Source: Halobacillus litoralis (GTDB lineage Bacteria > Bacillota > Bacilli > Bacillales > Halobacillaceae). From it: DNA of 64,000 bases. Below the pieces are notes generated by a model. It did no database searches. It was not told the origin of the DNA and worked only from the letters and a program-made list of their open reading frames with translations. Position 1 is the stretch's first letter, and each line of letters opens with the position of its first letter. Shown in pieces: positions 16,363 to 24,732 of this stretch. The translations under genes were made by a program, and so were the position numbers. The stretch spans positions 1 to 64,000 of the forward strand of contig NZ_JAIVAJ010000001.1 of the NCBI RefSeq assembly GCF_020171725.1, in the 5' to 3' direction.

Positions 16363-17979
16363 ATGCTAAACGTAAACAACGTAAGTCTTCGCTTTGGTGA
16401 TCAGAAGTTATTTGAAGACGTTAATATAAAATTCACACCCGGTAACTGTTACGGGTTGATCGGAGCAAACGGTGCGGGTAAATCCACGTTCCTTAAAATT
16501 TTGAGTGGTGAATTGGAACCTCAAACAGGTGAAGTCTCGTTGAAGAAGGATCAGCGACTTGCTGTATTGAAACAGAACCACTTTGAGTATGACGAGTACA
16601 AAGTTCTTGAAACGGTCATTATGGGTCACACACGCCTTTATGATGTCATGCAGGAGAAAGATGCCATCTATATGAAAGGTGAATTTACAGAAGAGGACGG
16701 CATGCGTGCTGCTGAACTTGAAGGTGAGTTTGCTGAAATGAACGGTTGGGAAGCGGAATCAGACGCTGCACGTCTCTTAACGGGACTCGGCATTACTGAA
16801 GACCTTCACGACAAGCAGATGGCAGACCTTCAAGGTTCTGAAAAAGTGAAAGTGCTTCTTGCGCAGGCGCTGTTCGGTAATCCGGATGTTCTTCTTCTCG
16901 ATGAGCCGACCAACCACTTGGACATTAAAGCGATCCAATGGCTTGAAGATTTCTTGATCGACTTTGAGAACACTGTGATCGTCGTCTCGCACGACCGTCA
17001 CTTCCTGAATAACGTTTGTACCCACATTGCAGACCTTGACTTCGGTAAGATTCAAGTTTATGTCGGAAACTATGATTTCTGGTATGAATCCAGTCAGCTT
17101 GCTATGAAGATGTCTCAAGAGCAGAATAAAAAGAAAGAAGAAAAAATCAACGAGTTGAAAGAGTTCATCGCACGATTCAGCGCGAATGCCTCCAAGTCGA
17201 AACAGGCGACTTCCCGTAAGAAGCAGCTTGAGAAGATTTCACTCGATGATATTCAGCCTTCTTCACGTAAATATCCGTATATCGCCTTCAAGGCCGACCG
17301 TGAAATCGGTAATGACATGCTGACAGTCGAGAACTTGTCTAAGACGATCGATGGCGAAAAAGTACTGGACAACGTAAGCTTCACATTGAACCCGAATGAT
17401 AAAGTCGCGCTTGTCGGGGCAAATGAAGCGGCTAAGACGGCTTTATTCGAAATTCTGATGGGGAACATGGAAGCAGACGAAGGAACATTTAAATGGGGTG
17501 TCACGACGTCTCAGAGCTACTTCCCGAAAGACAACTCCGAGTTCTTCGAAGGATCGAAGCTGAACCTTGTAGAATGGTTGAGACAGTATTCACCGGAAGA
17601 CGAAACGGAAACATTCCTAAGAAGCTTCCTTGGAAGAATGCTCTTCTCAGGTGAAGAAGCACTGAAGAACGCGAGCGTTCTTTCAGGAGGCGAAAAAGTT
17701 CGCTGTATGTTGTCTAAAATGATGCTCTCTGGTTCCAACGTTCTTCTGCTCGATGAACCAACAAACCACCTTGATCTTGAATCCATTACGTCCTTGAACA
17801 AAGGATTGATCAACTTCAAAGGTTCGGTCATCTTCGCTTCACACGACCATGAGTTCATTCAGACGATCGCCAACCGTATCATTGAGATTACACCAAGCGG
17901 TAAGGTCATGAACAAAGAAATGACGTATGATGAATACCTTGAGGACAGCGACGTTCAAAAGCAGCTCGCTTCCATGTAA
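16363..17979 (+). CDS. ABC-F ATPase, YkpA/YbiT-like, with one degenerate ATP site
   Basis: A 538-residue ABC-F protein with two nucleotide-binding domains, an Asn/Lys-rich linker and no membrane segments. Such proteins bind the ribosomal E site and modulate stalled translation. Domain 1 has a normal P-loop GANGAGKS (34-41) and LLLDEPTNHLD but a poor signature LQGSEK (156-161). Domain 2 has an altered P-loop GANEAAKT (352-359) but a normal LSGGEK (440-445). In ABC dimers the P-loop of one domain meets the signature of the other, so both changes fall in the same composite site and the other site is intact. Own promoter and terminator. Confidence 0.92.
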   Translation: MLNVNNVSLRFGDQKLFEDVNIKFTPGNCYGLIGANGAGKSTFLKILSGELEPQTGEVSLKKDQRLAVLKQNHFEYDEYKVLETVIMGHTRLYDVMQEKDAIYMKGEFTEEDGMRAAELEGEFAEMNGWEAESDAARLLTGLGITEDLHDKQMADLQGSEKVKVLLAQALFGNPDVLLLDEPTNHLDIKAIQWLEDFLIDFENTVIVVSHDRHFLNNVCTHIADLDFGKIQVYVGNYDFWYESSQLAMKMSQEQNKKKEEKINELKEFIARFSANASKSKQATSRKKQLEKISLDDIQPSSRKYPYIAFKADREIGNDMLTVENLSKTIDGEKVLDNVSFTLNPNDKVALVGANEAAKTALFEILMGNMEADEGTFKWGVTTSQSYFPKDNSEFFEGSKLNLVEWLRQYSPEDETETFLRSFLGRMLFSGEEALKNASVLSGGEKVRCMLSKMMLSGSNVLLLDEPTNHLDLESITSLNKGLINFKGSVIFASHDHEFIQTIANRIIEITPSGKVMNKEMTYDEYLEDSDVQKQLASM

Positions 17980-17983
17980 AGAG

Positions 17984-18010
17984 AAAGTCTGCCTGATGAG
18001 GCAGACTTTT
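17984..18010 (+). terminator. Rho-independent terminator of the ABC-F gene
   Basis: An 11-bp perfect stem (17984-17994 with 17999-18009), a 4-nt loop and a T tract. Confidence 0.92.
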
Positions 18011-18088
18011 TTCTTTTTTTAATCGTTTCCGTAAAAGTCGAATCCAACCCAAAGCCCTGTGTACAACGTGTCATATTCTACCGAATGG

Positions 18089-18143
18089 ACAAGCTTGGGG
18101 GCTTGTTTTGATTGAAAATGACATGCGTTTTTGGGTATGTCAT
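18089..18143 (+). other. Two small hairpins in the 267-base gap before the LysM-3D gene
   Basis: ACAAGC/GCTTGT (18089-18106, followed by TTTTG) and a 9-bp stem 18118-18126 with 18135-18143. They lie upstream of the presumed promoter, so they may belong to an unseen transcript or be DNA-level structure. I searched the gap for the c-di-AMP riboswitch often found before such hydrolases and did not find its conserved blocks. Confidence 0.35.
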
Positions 18144-18179
18144 CTCCTTGCAATTTTCCTGTTATGATTGATAAGAAAC

Positions 18180-18221
18180 TGTTATTCTCCTGTTCTTCCC
18201 TTCCGGTTTGAATCTGATAAT
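18180..18221 (+). promoter_or_regulatory. WalR-like box and -10 element of the LysM-3D gene
   Basis: TGTTAT-N5-TGTTCT (18180-18196) matches the WalR (YycF) direct repeat TGTWAH-N5-TGTWAH with one mismatch. A -10 like GATAAT lies at 18216-18221, placing the repeat over the -35 region, where an activator would sit. B. subtilis yocH, of identical domain architecture, is a known WalR target. Confidence 0.55.
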
Positions 18222-18276
18222 GTTGTAGCCATAAGGTTATCCGATGGGTAACACCTACTTATGGGGAGGCAGATTA

Positions 18277-19041
18277 ATGAAAAAAATGATTGTTTCAACA
18301 TTGATGACTGTTGCGTTTGTTCTTCTTATGGCTACTGCTGTCCATGCCGATTCTTATACGATCAAGAAAGGTGACACACTTTGGGGTATTGCCGAAAAGT
18401 ACAACGTTACGGTCCATCAATTGAAGAGCTGGAACAACCTCTCATCGAATCTCATTTATCCGAGTCAAACTTTAGAGCTTTCTCAAAAAACGCAGGCGGC
18501 TTCAACATATAAAGTGCGAAAAGGCGATACGCTGTGGTCGATCGCAGAAGCGGGCGGAACGACGGTTCAGCACCTCATGAACAAAAATGACTTGTCCTCT
18601 ACCGTCATCCATCCAGGTGAAGTTCTCGTTACAAGCGGTCAGGGATCCTATGCAGCAAGCTCACAGTCATCAAAGCCAGCTGAAACGAAGACACAGTCAT
18701 CGTCCTCAACGAGTTCGACTCAACAAACGTCACAAGCAAGTGATGCTGTACATACCTTTACGGCAGAAGCTACGGCCTATACGGCTTTTTGTAACGGATG
18801 CAGCGGCGTAACAGCGACGGGCATCGATTTAAGGGCCAATCCGAACCAAAAAGTCATTGCCGTTGACCCGAATGTGATTCCTTTAGGATCTAAAGTCCAT
18901 GTAGAAGGCTATGGAACGGCGATTGCCGGAGACACAGGAGGAGCCATTGATGGGAACCGGATCGATGTATTCATCCCTAACCGAAGTGAAGCTTTACAGT
19001 TCGGAAGAAGATCGGTGACGGTCAAAGTATTAAGTAATTAA
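18277..19041 (+). CDS. Secreted LysM-LysM-3D cell wall protein, YocH-like
   Basis: A 254-residue exported protein. Residues 1-24 form a signal peptide ending AVHA before Asp25. Two LysM peptidoglycan-binding repeats follow (about 26-69 and 77-120, each with KKGDTLW/RKGDTLW), then a Ser/Thr/Gln-rich linker and a C-terminal 3D domain with GDTGGAIDGNRIDVF carrying the three conserved aspartates. The 3D domain is related to lytic transglycosylase folds, so a role in peptidoglycan turnover is likely. The ATG at 18277 has GGGGAGGC upstream. WalR-type control is suggested by the direct repeat before it. Confidence 0.9.
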   Translation: MKKMIVSTLMTVAFVLLMATAVHADSYTIKKGDTLWGIAEKYNVTVHQLKSWNNLSSNLIYPSQTLELSQKTQAASTYKVRKGDTLWSIAEAGGTTVQHLMNKNDLSSTVIHPGEVLVTSGQGSYAASSQSSKPAETKTQSSSSTSSTQQTSQASDAVHTFTAEATAYTAFCNGCSGVTATGIDLRANPNQKVIAVDPNVIPLGSKVHVEGYGTAIAGDTGGAIDGNRIDVFIPNRSEALQFGRRSVTVKVLSN

Positions 19042-19043
19042 GT

Positions 19044-19074
19044 AAAACCCCCTTACACGCGTAAGGGGGTTTTT
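19044..19074 (+). terminator. Rho-independent terminator
   Basis: A 13-bp perfect stem (19044-19056 with 19061-19073) with a 4-nt loop and six Ts. Confidence 0.93.
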
Positions 19075-19170
19075 TATGTAGGGAACGACGTAGCATTCAT
19101 AAAGCTAGCGTTTTCGTTTCGCTTTTTGATAGACTTAAACTCAACTATACATACTGGAGGGATGATCGTA

Positions 19171-20169
19171 ATGAAAGCAATCGTACATGAAGGAAAAGAC
19201 GGATTTGAAGGTTTATCTGTACAAAACGTAGAGGAGCCTTCCGTATCGGAAAACGAAGTGAAAATAAAGGTGAAGGCAGCGGGCATGAATCGTCGTGATG
19301 TCGCGGTCGTAACGAAGCGGCACAAGGGTGCATCAGAGCCTTTAATTCCAGGCTCTGATGCTTCAGGTATTGTAGTAAAAACCGGAGAACACGTCACACG
19401 TTTTGCTGTCGGGGATGAAGTGATCGTCAATCCAGGCTTAGGATGGAAGCATAACAGTGACGCTCCTCCTGAAGGATTTGAAATCGTCGGACTTCCTGAT
19501 CACGGGACGTTTGCGGAGTACTATACGTGTACAGACGAGCACGTAGAGAAAAAGCCTGGACATCTTTCTTTTGAGGAAGCGGCTGTACTGCCTCTAGCTG
19601 CGCTTACTGCGTATCGCGCGCTGTTTACAAAAGGAAAATTGAAAGAAGGACAGACGGTTATGCTGCCTGGTATCGGGAGCGGCGTTCTGACCTGTGCACT
19701 CCTTTTTGCCAAAGCAGTCGGAGCACGTGTAATCGTAACCTCTCGTTCTGAGGAGAAGCTGAGTAAGGCGAAGGAACTCGGAGCGGATGTGGCGGTCCTG
19801 ACAGAGCATGACTGGGCGGAGGAATTGAAGGGTGAAACCGTAGATTTGCTGCTTGAAAGCATTGGGAAAGCAACATTTGAGAAGTCACTTGGAATCATCC
19901 GAAAAGGAGGAACGATCGTCACATTCGGGGCGACAACAGAAGACGAAGTGACCTTTAACATCCGCCAGTTTTTCTATGGTCAATACCAACTTCTCGGCTC
20001 AACGATGGGGAGTGCGGAAGAGTTGAAAGAAATGCTCACGTTTGTTGAGGAGCATCAGATTAAGCCTCAACTGGATCGAACGTTCAATCTCGATGACTAT
20101 CAGCATGCTTTTCAGTACATTCAACAAAGTGAAAACTTCGGAAAAATCGGCTTCAAAGTCAGGGATTAA
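19171..20169 (+). CDS. Zinc-binding-type dehydrogenase / quinone oxidoreductase-like (MDR family)
   Basis: A 332-residue medium-chain dehydrogenase/reductase with GroES-like N-terminal and Rossmann C-terminal halves. The nucleotide-binding loop is GIGSGVLTCALLFAKAVGA rather than the usual AxxGGVG. The GHE zinc motif of alcohol dehydrogenases is absent, so it is more like an NADPH quinone oxidoreductase (YogA-like) than an alcohol dehydrogenase. The ATG at 19171 is 10 nt after GGAGG. The ATG at 19162 would be 1 nt away. A copy of the dispersed repeat begins 11 nt after the stop. Confidence 0.85.
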   Translation: MKAIVHEGKDGFEGLSVQNVEEPSVSENEVKIKVKAAGMNRRDVAVVTKRHKGASEPLIPGSDASGIVVKTGEHVTRFAVGDEVIVNPGLGWKHNSDAPPEGFEIVGLPDHGTFAEYYTCTDEHVEKKPGHLSFEEAAVLPLAALTAYRALFTKGKLKEGQTVMLPGIGSGVLTCALLFAKAVGARVIVTSRSEEKLSKAKELGADVAVLTEHDWAEELKGETVDLLLESIGKATFEKSLGIIRKGGTIVTFGATTEDEVTFNIRQFFYGQYQLLGSTMGSAEELKEMLTFVEEHQIKPQLDRTFNLDDYQHAFQYIQQSENFGKIGFKVRD

Positions 20170-20180
20170 TTCTTATTGAT

Positions 20181-20199
20181 ACTTAGTAGCAACTCCGAA
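20181..20199 (+). repeat. Dispersed repeat copy A
   Basis: ACTTAGTAGCAACTCCGAA followed by an A-rich tail ending CCGATC. Sense orientation, 11 nt after the dehydrogenase stop codon. Three further copies occur at 22914, 33514 and 61214. Confidence 0.85.
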
Positions 20200-20310
20200 T
20201 GATCCAATAAAAAACCGATCATCAACCGAACGAATGTGCGTATTAGTGGACAACAAACCCTCTCTTTCATGTAAAATATATGTAACTATACATAGAGGGA
20301 GGGGAGAACG

Positions 20311-20691
20311 TTGTCACACAAAAACAACCCGAAACGTTTTGCACTCAACATGAGCGCGGCGCAGTTCACAAAGTTTTACATTATGCATCTACTGCAAGTC
20401 TCTCAGCCTAAGATCAGCGAACATTTTAAAGCAGAGTTCAAGAAGCTTACAAAGAACTGGATTCCGGCACCATCCACTTTGCTGGATACGCTTCATGAGA
20501 TGACAGAAGAAGGGTTATTATACCGCAAAGAAGATTATAAGTCACATGAGAAAAAAAGGCAGAAGGTGTACTGGTACTACTTAACGGACCAAGGGAAAGA
20601 AGAGTTCGACGTACTGAAGAAACGTTATAAAATCCTTTTCGAAGAACAAATCGATATATTAGAACGCATTATGAAAGACGTTTATCGCTAA
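20311..20691 (+). CDS. PadR-like winged-helix transcriptional regulator
   Basis: A 126-residue basic protein with a winged helix: helical N-terminus, a recognition segment around PAPSTLLDTLHEMTEEGLL (about residues 50-68), a beta wing with KVYWYYLTDQG, and a C-terminal dimerisation helix. This fits PadR-type regulators. The TTG start at 20311 has GGGAGGGGAG 3-6 nt upstream. The next ATG (codon 14) lacks a ribosome site. A TAAAAT (20272-20277) may be its -10. Twenty bases after its stop begins a luciferase-like oxidoreductase gene, a likely operon partner and possible target. Confidence 0.75.
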   Translation: MSHKNNPKRFALNMSAAQFTKFYIMHLLQVSQPKISEHFKAEFKKLTKNWIPAPSTLLDTLHEMTEEGLLYRKEDYKSHEKKRQKVYWYYLTDQGKEEFDVLKKRYKILFEEQIDILERIMKDVYR

Positions 20692-20711
20692 TGCATCAAG
20701 GAGGATCACCG

Positions 20712-21695
20712 ATGAAATGGAGCGTCTTGGATCAAACCCCCATATCTAAAGGGCAGACGGCCACAGAAGCGTTGCAGGAGACGATTGAGCTTGCCCAGTG
20801 GACAGAAGAGCTTGGGTTTCATCGCTACTGGGTGGCCGAACACCATAATACGAATGGCCTTGCCGGAAGTTCGCCGGAGATTTTAATCGGGCAGATCGCA
20901 GCCCGTACCCATCGGATCCGTGTCGGATCCGGTGGCGTTCTCCTGCCCCAATACAGTCCGCTCAAAGTGGCTGAACAGTTTCGTATGCTTGAAGCCTTCT
21001 ATCCTGGCAGAATAGACCTCGGAATGGGACGTTCACCTGGCGGCGGAAAGAAAACGCGGAACGCTTTGACAGATGGTCTGGAAAAGTCTTTGAGTTCGTT
21101 CTCACGTCAGGTTAAAGAGGTCCACCACTTTTTATACGACGATGTACCGAAAGGACACGATCATTACGGTGTACACGCAAGGCCGGATACGGCGAGCCAG
21201 CCGGAGACGTGGGTGCTAGGGCTGACAGAGCGCGGCGCAAAGCATGCAGCTGTGAACGGGACAGGCTTTACCTTTGGTCATTTTATCAATCCGGCGTTTG
21301 CTGAAGACGTCTTGAATACGTATCGAGAAAGATTCAAGCCTTCACGCGCCTTTTCCACCCCACACGTGAATGCAGCCATTTTTGTCATATGTGCGGAAAC
21401 GGAAGAGGAGGCCGATGAGCTGGCATTAAGTCAGGACATGTGGCTTTTGCAGGTTGAAAAAGGTCTGGACACGCGGGTTCCGTCCGTAGAGGAGGTCAAA
21501 GCCCATTCCTTTACCGAGCGTGAAAAAGAAAAGATCAAGGAAAATCGTAAACGGTGTATCATCGGGACGAAAGAATATGTTCACGAGAAGCTTTCAGAGC
21601 TTGCGAATAAGTACGGCGTAGATGAATGGCTCATCATCTGCAATATTTTCGATTTTCAGAAGAAAAAGGAGAGCTACCGTCTCCTGACTGAATGA
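20712..21695 (+). CDS. LLM-class (luciferase-like) flavin-dependent oxidoreductase
   Basis: A 327-residue TIM-barrel monooxygenase of the bacterial luciferase-like group. Typical blocks are WSVLDQTPISKG at the N-terminus, HRYWVAEHHNTNGLAGSSPE (near 37-56), RIRVGSGGVLLP and PGRIDLGMGRSPGG. Such enzymes use reduced FMN or F420; in Firmicutes FMN is expected. The ATG at 20712 is 7 nt after AAGGAGGATC. The frame opening at 20691 overlaps the regulator stop and is rejected. Probably co-transcribed with the preceding regulator. The substrate is unknown. Confidence 0.88.
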   Translation: MKWSVLDQTPISKGQTATEALQETIELAQWTEELGFHRYWVAEHHNTNGLAGSSPEILIGQIAARTHRIRVGSGGVLLPQYSPLKVAEQFRMLEAFYPGRIDLGMGRSPGGGKKTRNALTDGLEKSLSSFSRQVKEVHHFLYDDVPKGHDHYGVHARPDTASQPETWVLGLTERGAKHAAVNGTGFTFGHFINPAFAEDVLNTYRERFKPSRAFSTPHVNAAIFVICAETEEEADELALSQDMWLLQVEKGLDTRVPSVEEVKAHSFTEREKEKIKENRKRCIIGTKEYVHEKLSELANKYGVDEWLIICNIFDFQKKKESYRLLTE

Positions 21696-21775
21696 AGTGA
21701 CGTTAAAAAGAATCCGCGAACACCCAGACCATCTTCCTTCTTTTTTCATATAAAGAAGAAAAGGAGGGAATGGAA

Positions 21776-21862
21776 ATGAGTCAAGGTTATGGTGGAGGAT
21801 TTGCGTTACTTGTTGTTCTGTTTATTCTACTTGTGATCATCGGGGCTTCCTGGTGGTACTAA
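21776..21862 (+). CDS. YjcZ-family small sporulation-type protein
   Basis: A 28-residue protein: a glycine-rich start (MSQGYGGGF), one membrane segment (ALLVVLFILLVIIGA) and a WWY end. This is the YjcZ-family pattern found in many copies in spore-formers and usually made during sporulation. AAAGGAGGGAATGGAA gives a strong ribosome site, and a clear terminator follows. CATATAAAG (21748-21756) only loosely resembles a sigma-K -10. Its function is unknown. Confidence 0.82.
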   Translation: MSQGYGGGFALLVVLFILLVIIGASWWY

Positions 21863-21897
21863 GATCCTTAGCGGGCTGATTCATTCCGCCCGGCACG

Positions 21898-21925
21898 AAC
21901 CCGGACGATGCGTCGTCCGGGTTTT
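21898..21925 (+). terminator. Rho-independent terminator
   Basis: An 11-bp perfect GC-rich stem (21898-21908 with 21913-21923), a TGCG tetraloop and a T run. Confidence 0.92.
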
Positions 21926-22044
21926 GTTATGACTGCCTCTGTTTACTTTTTTGATACATAATGGTGAACATTGTCGATTTAACAGCCAGTTTTGTGTAAA
22001 CTAAGGGGTGGAGTATTATTGTGTGTAAAGGAAGGCGGAATATC

Positions 22045-22908
22045 ATGACTCAATTACGGTTAGGTACAATTGAGACAGCAGTCGTCAAGAAGAAAATCAC
22101 GAACGGATTCGTACTGACAATCGGGACAGAAGAAATTGTTCTACCTGATGAAGCTGTTGTAGACGAAATAGAACTGGAACAAGAAATAGACGTATTTTTA
22201 TATGCTGATAAAAAAGGAAAGATGACAGCGACAATGGAGGAGCCGGTCGCGACAAGAGAGTCCTATGGCTGGGCTGAAGTCGTAGAAGTTCTGCCGATCG
22301 GCGCTTTTGTTGACATCGGACTCGAGGATAAGGAAATTCTCGTATCAAAAGATGATCTCCCGCTTCTTCAATCGGTATGGCCAAAAGCAGGAGATCACCT
22401 GTTTGTCAGCCTCGAAGTGGATAAAAAAGGACGACTCTTAGCAGAACCGATCTCTGAAGAAGAAGTGATGGATGACTTAGAGCGTGCGCCTGAGAACCTG
22501 ATGAATCAAGAAGTCACAGCCCGCGTGTACCGCGCTACGAAAGCAGGGTCCGCCGTTCTTACAGGAGAGGGATATAGAGGCTTCATCCATCCAACAGAAC
22601 GGAAAGACGAGCCAAGACTTGGCGAGACCGTTCAGGCAAGAGTCATCGATGTGAAAGAGGATGGAACGATCAACTTGTCCCTGCGCCCTCTGAAACAGGA
22701 AAGCCAGAAGGAAGATGCGGAAGTCATTTTCGACTATCTTCAGGAAAATGATGGAGTCATGCACCTGCACGACAAGAGCGATCCCGACGAAATACGTGAC
22801 ACGTTCCAAATTAGTAAAGGCGCTTTCAAGCGAGCGTTAGGAAAGCTCATGAAAGAAAATAAAATCGAACAAAAAGATGGACGAACCGTCATTAAACACG
22901 ACTCTTGA
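22045..22908 (+). CDS. cvfB: S1 RNA-binding protein CvfB (YitL)
   Basis: A 287-residue CvfB-type protein: three S1-like OB domains (the second with GAFVDIGLEDKEILV, the third with GYRGFIHPTERKD and DGTINLSLRP) and a C-terminal winged helix (IRDTFQISKGAFKRALGKL). In S. aureus CvfB binds RNA and affects virulence gene expression; in bacilli it is a conserved RNA-binding protein of uncertain role. The ATG at 22045 has AAAGGAAGG 8 nt upstream and is preferred to the GTG at 22021. It is followed at once by repeat copy B and a hairpin shared with the convergent lipoprotein gene. Confidence 0.9.
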   Translation: MTQLRLGTIETAVVKKKITNGFVLTIGTEEIVLPDEAVVDEIELEQEIDVFLYADKKGKMTATMEEPVATRESYGWAEVVEVLPIGAFVDIGLEDKEILVSKDDLPLLQSVWPKAGDHLFVSLEVDKKGRLLAEPISEEEVMDDLERAPENLMNQEVTARVYRATKAGSAVLTGEGYRGFIHPTERKDEPRLGETVQARVIDVKEDGTINLSLRPLKQESQKEDAEVIFDYLQENDGVMHLHDKSDPDEIRDTFQISKGAFKRALGKLMKENKIEQKDGRTVIKHDS

Positions 22909-22913
22909 TTCAA

Positions 22914-22933
22914 ACTTAGTAGCAACTCCGAAC
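22914..22933 (+). repeat. Dispersed repeat copy B
   Basis: ACTTAGTAGCAACTCCGAAC followed by an A-rich tail ending ACAAATC at about 22953. Sense orientation, 5 nt after the cvfB stop codon, just before the terminator hairpin. Confidence 0.88.
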
Positions 22934-22953
22934 ACAAATTTAAAAAACAAATC

Positions 22954-22992
22954 AATAAGCCTCCAGGAGTTGATCTCCTGAGGCTTATTTTA
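22954..22992. terminator. Shared terminator between cvfB and the lipoprotein gene
   Basis: A 15-bp stem with one bulged C (22954-22969 with 22975-22989). T-rich sequence follows on both strands, so it can serve both convergent genes. Confidence 0.85.
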
Positions 22993-23421
22993 GTATTCGT
23001 AATGCTTGACCAGCCCGCTATCAAATTCCACATCAAGAGCAAAATTCTCAAAGGAAGTCTTCAAACCTAACAAGTTCAATACCTCTTGAACGACTTCTTG
23101 TTCAGGTGTATCCTCATCGAAACTCATTTCACTTAAACGGGGGGAGAGCTGATTAAACGCTTCTTCACCCATAATACGCTGGTCTTTTAATTCTTGAATC
23201 TCAGCGATTTTTTGATACTGATCAAAATGTACTTTGTAGCTCAATGCTTTTTCATAATCCACCAAAAGGTTAAATCGAATGTAATTGAACAGAGGCTCTG
23301 TCTGATCACTTTGATCGTAACTTATGGGAGTGGTATCCAAGGGAGGGTCCTCGACTGCTTGTTGGTTCTGTCCACATCCGGTCAGCAAGAAGAGAACCAG
23401 GAGCACGATATATATCCTCAT
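22990..23421 (-). CDS. YusW-like lipoprotein
   Basis: A 143-residue lipoprotein: a short signal sequence with lipobox LLTGC, the cysteine at residue 16, then a flexible acidic linker and a domain resembling the YusW-like family (PF14039). It would be diacylglyceryl-anchored on the outer face of the membrane. The ribosome site GAGGAGG precedes the ATG. It is convergent with cvfB. No function is known for the family. Confidence 0.8.
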   Translation of the reverse strand: MRIYIVLLVLFLLTGCGQNQQAVEDPPLDTTPISYDQSDQTEPLFNYIRFNLLVDYEKALSYKVHFDQYQKIAEIQELKDQRIMGEEAFNQLSPRLSEMSFDEDTPEQEVVQEVLNLLGLKTSFENFALDVEFDSGLVKHYEY

Positions 23422-23562
23422 TCTTTTCCTCCTCTCTATGCTTTTCCATCAGGATGCCCGAATACCGGAAAGTTCATAAGGCTGGAGCACAACATTTTTT
23501 GAAGGAGCCTCATTGGTGTTAAAATGGGGTTAAGAAAGATACCTCATAAAGGAGGAGAAAAG

Positions 23563-24141
23563 GTGAGAAAATCAATGCTGTGGTTAACTGTCGTAGCTGC
23601 CGTCCTCCTCGTCGTCATCGCTCCATGGACCGTGAACCGATTATCAGGAGAAAGCGCAGGATCGACTTCTTCGGATTCTCTTACGGTACAGACACATGAT
23701 GGGGAGAGCAAGACGTACACGCAAAAAGAATTAAAAGAAATGCTCACGGACATTCAATATAAAGTGACACAACAGGATGGAACAGAAAAAGCGTTTGATA
23801 ATGCATACTGGGATACGAAAGAAGCTGGCATTTACGTTGATATCGTTTCAGGGGAGCCGCTTTTCAGTTCTACGGATAAGTATAAATCCGGAACAGGCTG
23901 GCCAAGCTTTACGAAACCGCTGGAACCCGACAATATCATTACGAAAGACGACCCTGGAATCTTTGGAGTCCGTACCGAAGTTCGAAGCAAGCATGGCGAT
24001 TCCCATCTCGGACACGTTTTTGAAGACGGACCTGAACCAACCGGTCTCAGATACTGCATGAATTCAGCTGCTCTTGAGTTTATTCCAAAGGATGAGCTTA
24101 GTGATCGTGGATATGGAGAATACGAAAGACTTTTTGATTAA
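23563..24141 (+). CDS. msrB: Membrane-anchored methionine-R-sulfoxide reductase
   Basis: A 192-residue protein with an N-terminal membrane segment (about residues 5-21), a Ser/Thr-rich spacer to about 50, and a full MsrB domain. GTGWPSF (110-116), the His motif HLGHVF and the catalytic Cys165 in GLRYCMNS are intact. Cys165 is the only cysteine in the protein, so there is neither a resolving cysteine nor the CxxC zinc site seen in many MsrB enzymes. The domain would face outside and repair oxidised surface proteins. The GTG start at 23563 has GGAGGAG 6 nt upstream; an earlier frame from 23524 lacks a ribosome site. How it is reduced is not shown. Confidence 0.88.
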   Translation: MRKSMLWLTVVAAVLLVVIAPWTVNRLSGESAGSTSSDSLTVQTHDGESKTYTQKELKEMLTDIQYKVTQQDGTEKAFDNAYWDTKEAGIYVDIVSGEPLFSSTDKYKSGTGWPSFTKPLEPDNIITKDDPGIFGVRTEVRSKHGDSHLGHVFEDGPEPTGLRYCMNSAALEFIPKDELSDRGYGEYERLFD

Positions 24142-24167
24142 AGGATAGCCTTGAGGCTGTCCTTTTT
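24140..24167 (+). terminator. Rho-independent terminator of msrB
   Basis: An 11-bp stem with one G-U pair (24140-24150 with 24155-24165), TTGA loop and T tract. It overlaps the stop codon. Confidence 0.88.
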
Positions 24168-24201
24168 TCGTGCTATTACAAAAGGAGACGATCGATTCAA
24201 T

Positions 24202-24230
24202 TTGAGCAATCTATATTTTCCTTATATGAT
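24202..24230 (+). promoter_or_regulatory. SigA promoter of the GNAT gene
   Basis: TTGAGC (24202-24207), 17-bp spacer, TATGAT (24225-24230). It lies inside the long in-frame extension of the GNAT gene and so supports the later start at 24259. Confidence 0.65.
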
Positions 24231-24258
24231 AAAGGAAATACATAGGAGGTTTTTGAAT

Positions 24259-24723
24259 ATGGTTACCTTAAGGGGATTAACACAAGGCGAGTTCGATTCG
24301 GTGATGAAGGATGAAATGAAACACTACGCAGGTGAGAAAGTAAAGGCTGGTACGTGGACCGAAGATGAAGCGATGACGCTATCTAAGGAGACCTTTCAAA
24401 ATCTATTACCAGACGGTCACAAGACAAGACATCACGACTTTCTCGGCATTGATCATGATGATGTCTTCATCGGGTATTTCTGGTATAACTTTGATCCGGA
24501 GCATAAACAGAAGCAGGCTTTTATCTACAACTTCCTGATTTTCGAATCAGAGCAGGGAAAAGGCTACGGAGAAGCTGCATTAAGAGCGCTCGAAAGTTAC
24601 CTTAAAGGTCAAGGGGTAGATAAACTAGCCTTGCACGTATTCGGGCACAATCAGCGTGCCATCAACTTGTATAAAAAGCTTGAGTTCCAAGTGACGAATA
24701 TCAATATGTCCAAGCAACTTTAA
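24259..24723 (+). CDS. GNAT-family N-acetyltransferase
   Basis: A 154-residue acetyltransferase. The acetyl-CoA pyrophosphate loop is EQGKGYGEAALRALE (Q/RxxGxG/A) and the C-terminal signature is FGHNQRAINLYKKLEF. The start at 24259 is fixed by AGGAGG 9 nt upstream and by the promoter at 24202-24230. The substrate cannot be told. It precedes the nitroreductase gene by 67 nt, but that gene has its own promoter. Confidence 0.85.
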   Translation: MVTLRGLTQGEFDSVMKDEMKHYAGEKVKAGTWTEDEAMTLSKETFQNLLPDGHKTRHHDFLGIDHDDVFIGYFWYNFDPEHKQKQAFIYNFLIFESEQGKGYGEAALRALESYLKGQGVDKLALHVFGHNQRAINLYKKLEFQVTNINMSKQL

Positions 24724-24732
24724 AAAGGAAAG

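Noticed and set aside
18010..18276. c-di-AMP (ydaO) riboswitch before the LysM-3D gene
   Set aside because: The conserved blocks of the motif are absent; only two short unrelated hairpins are present.
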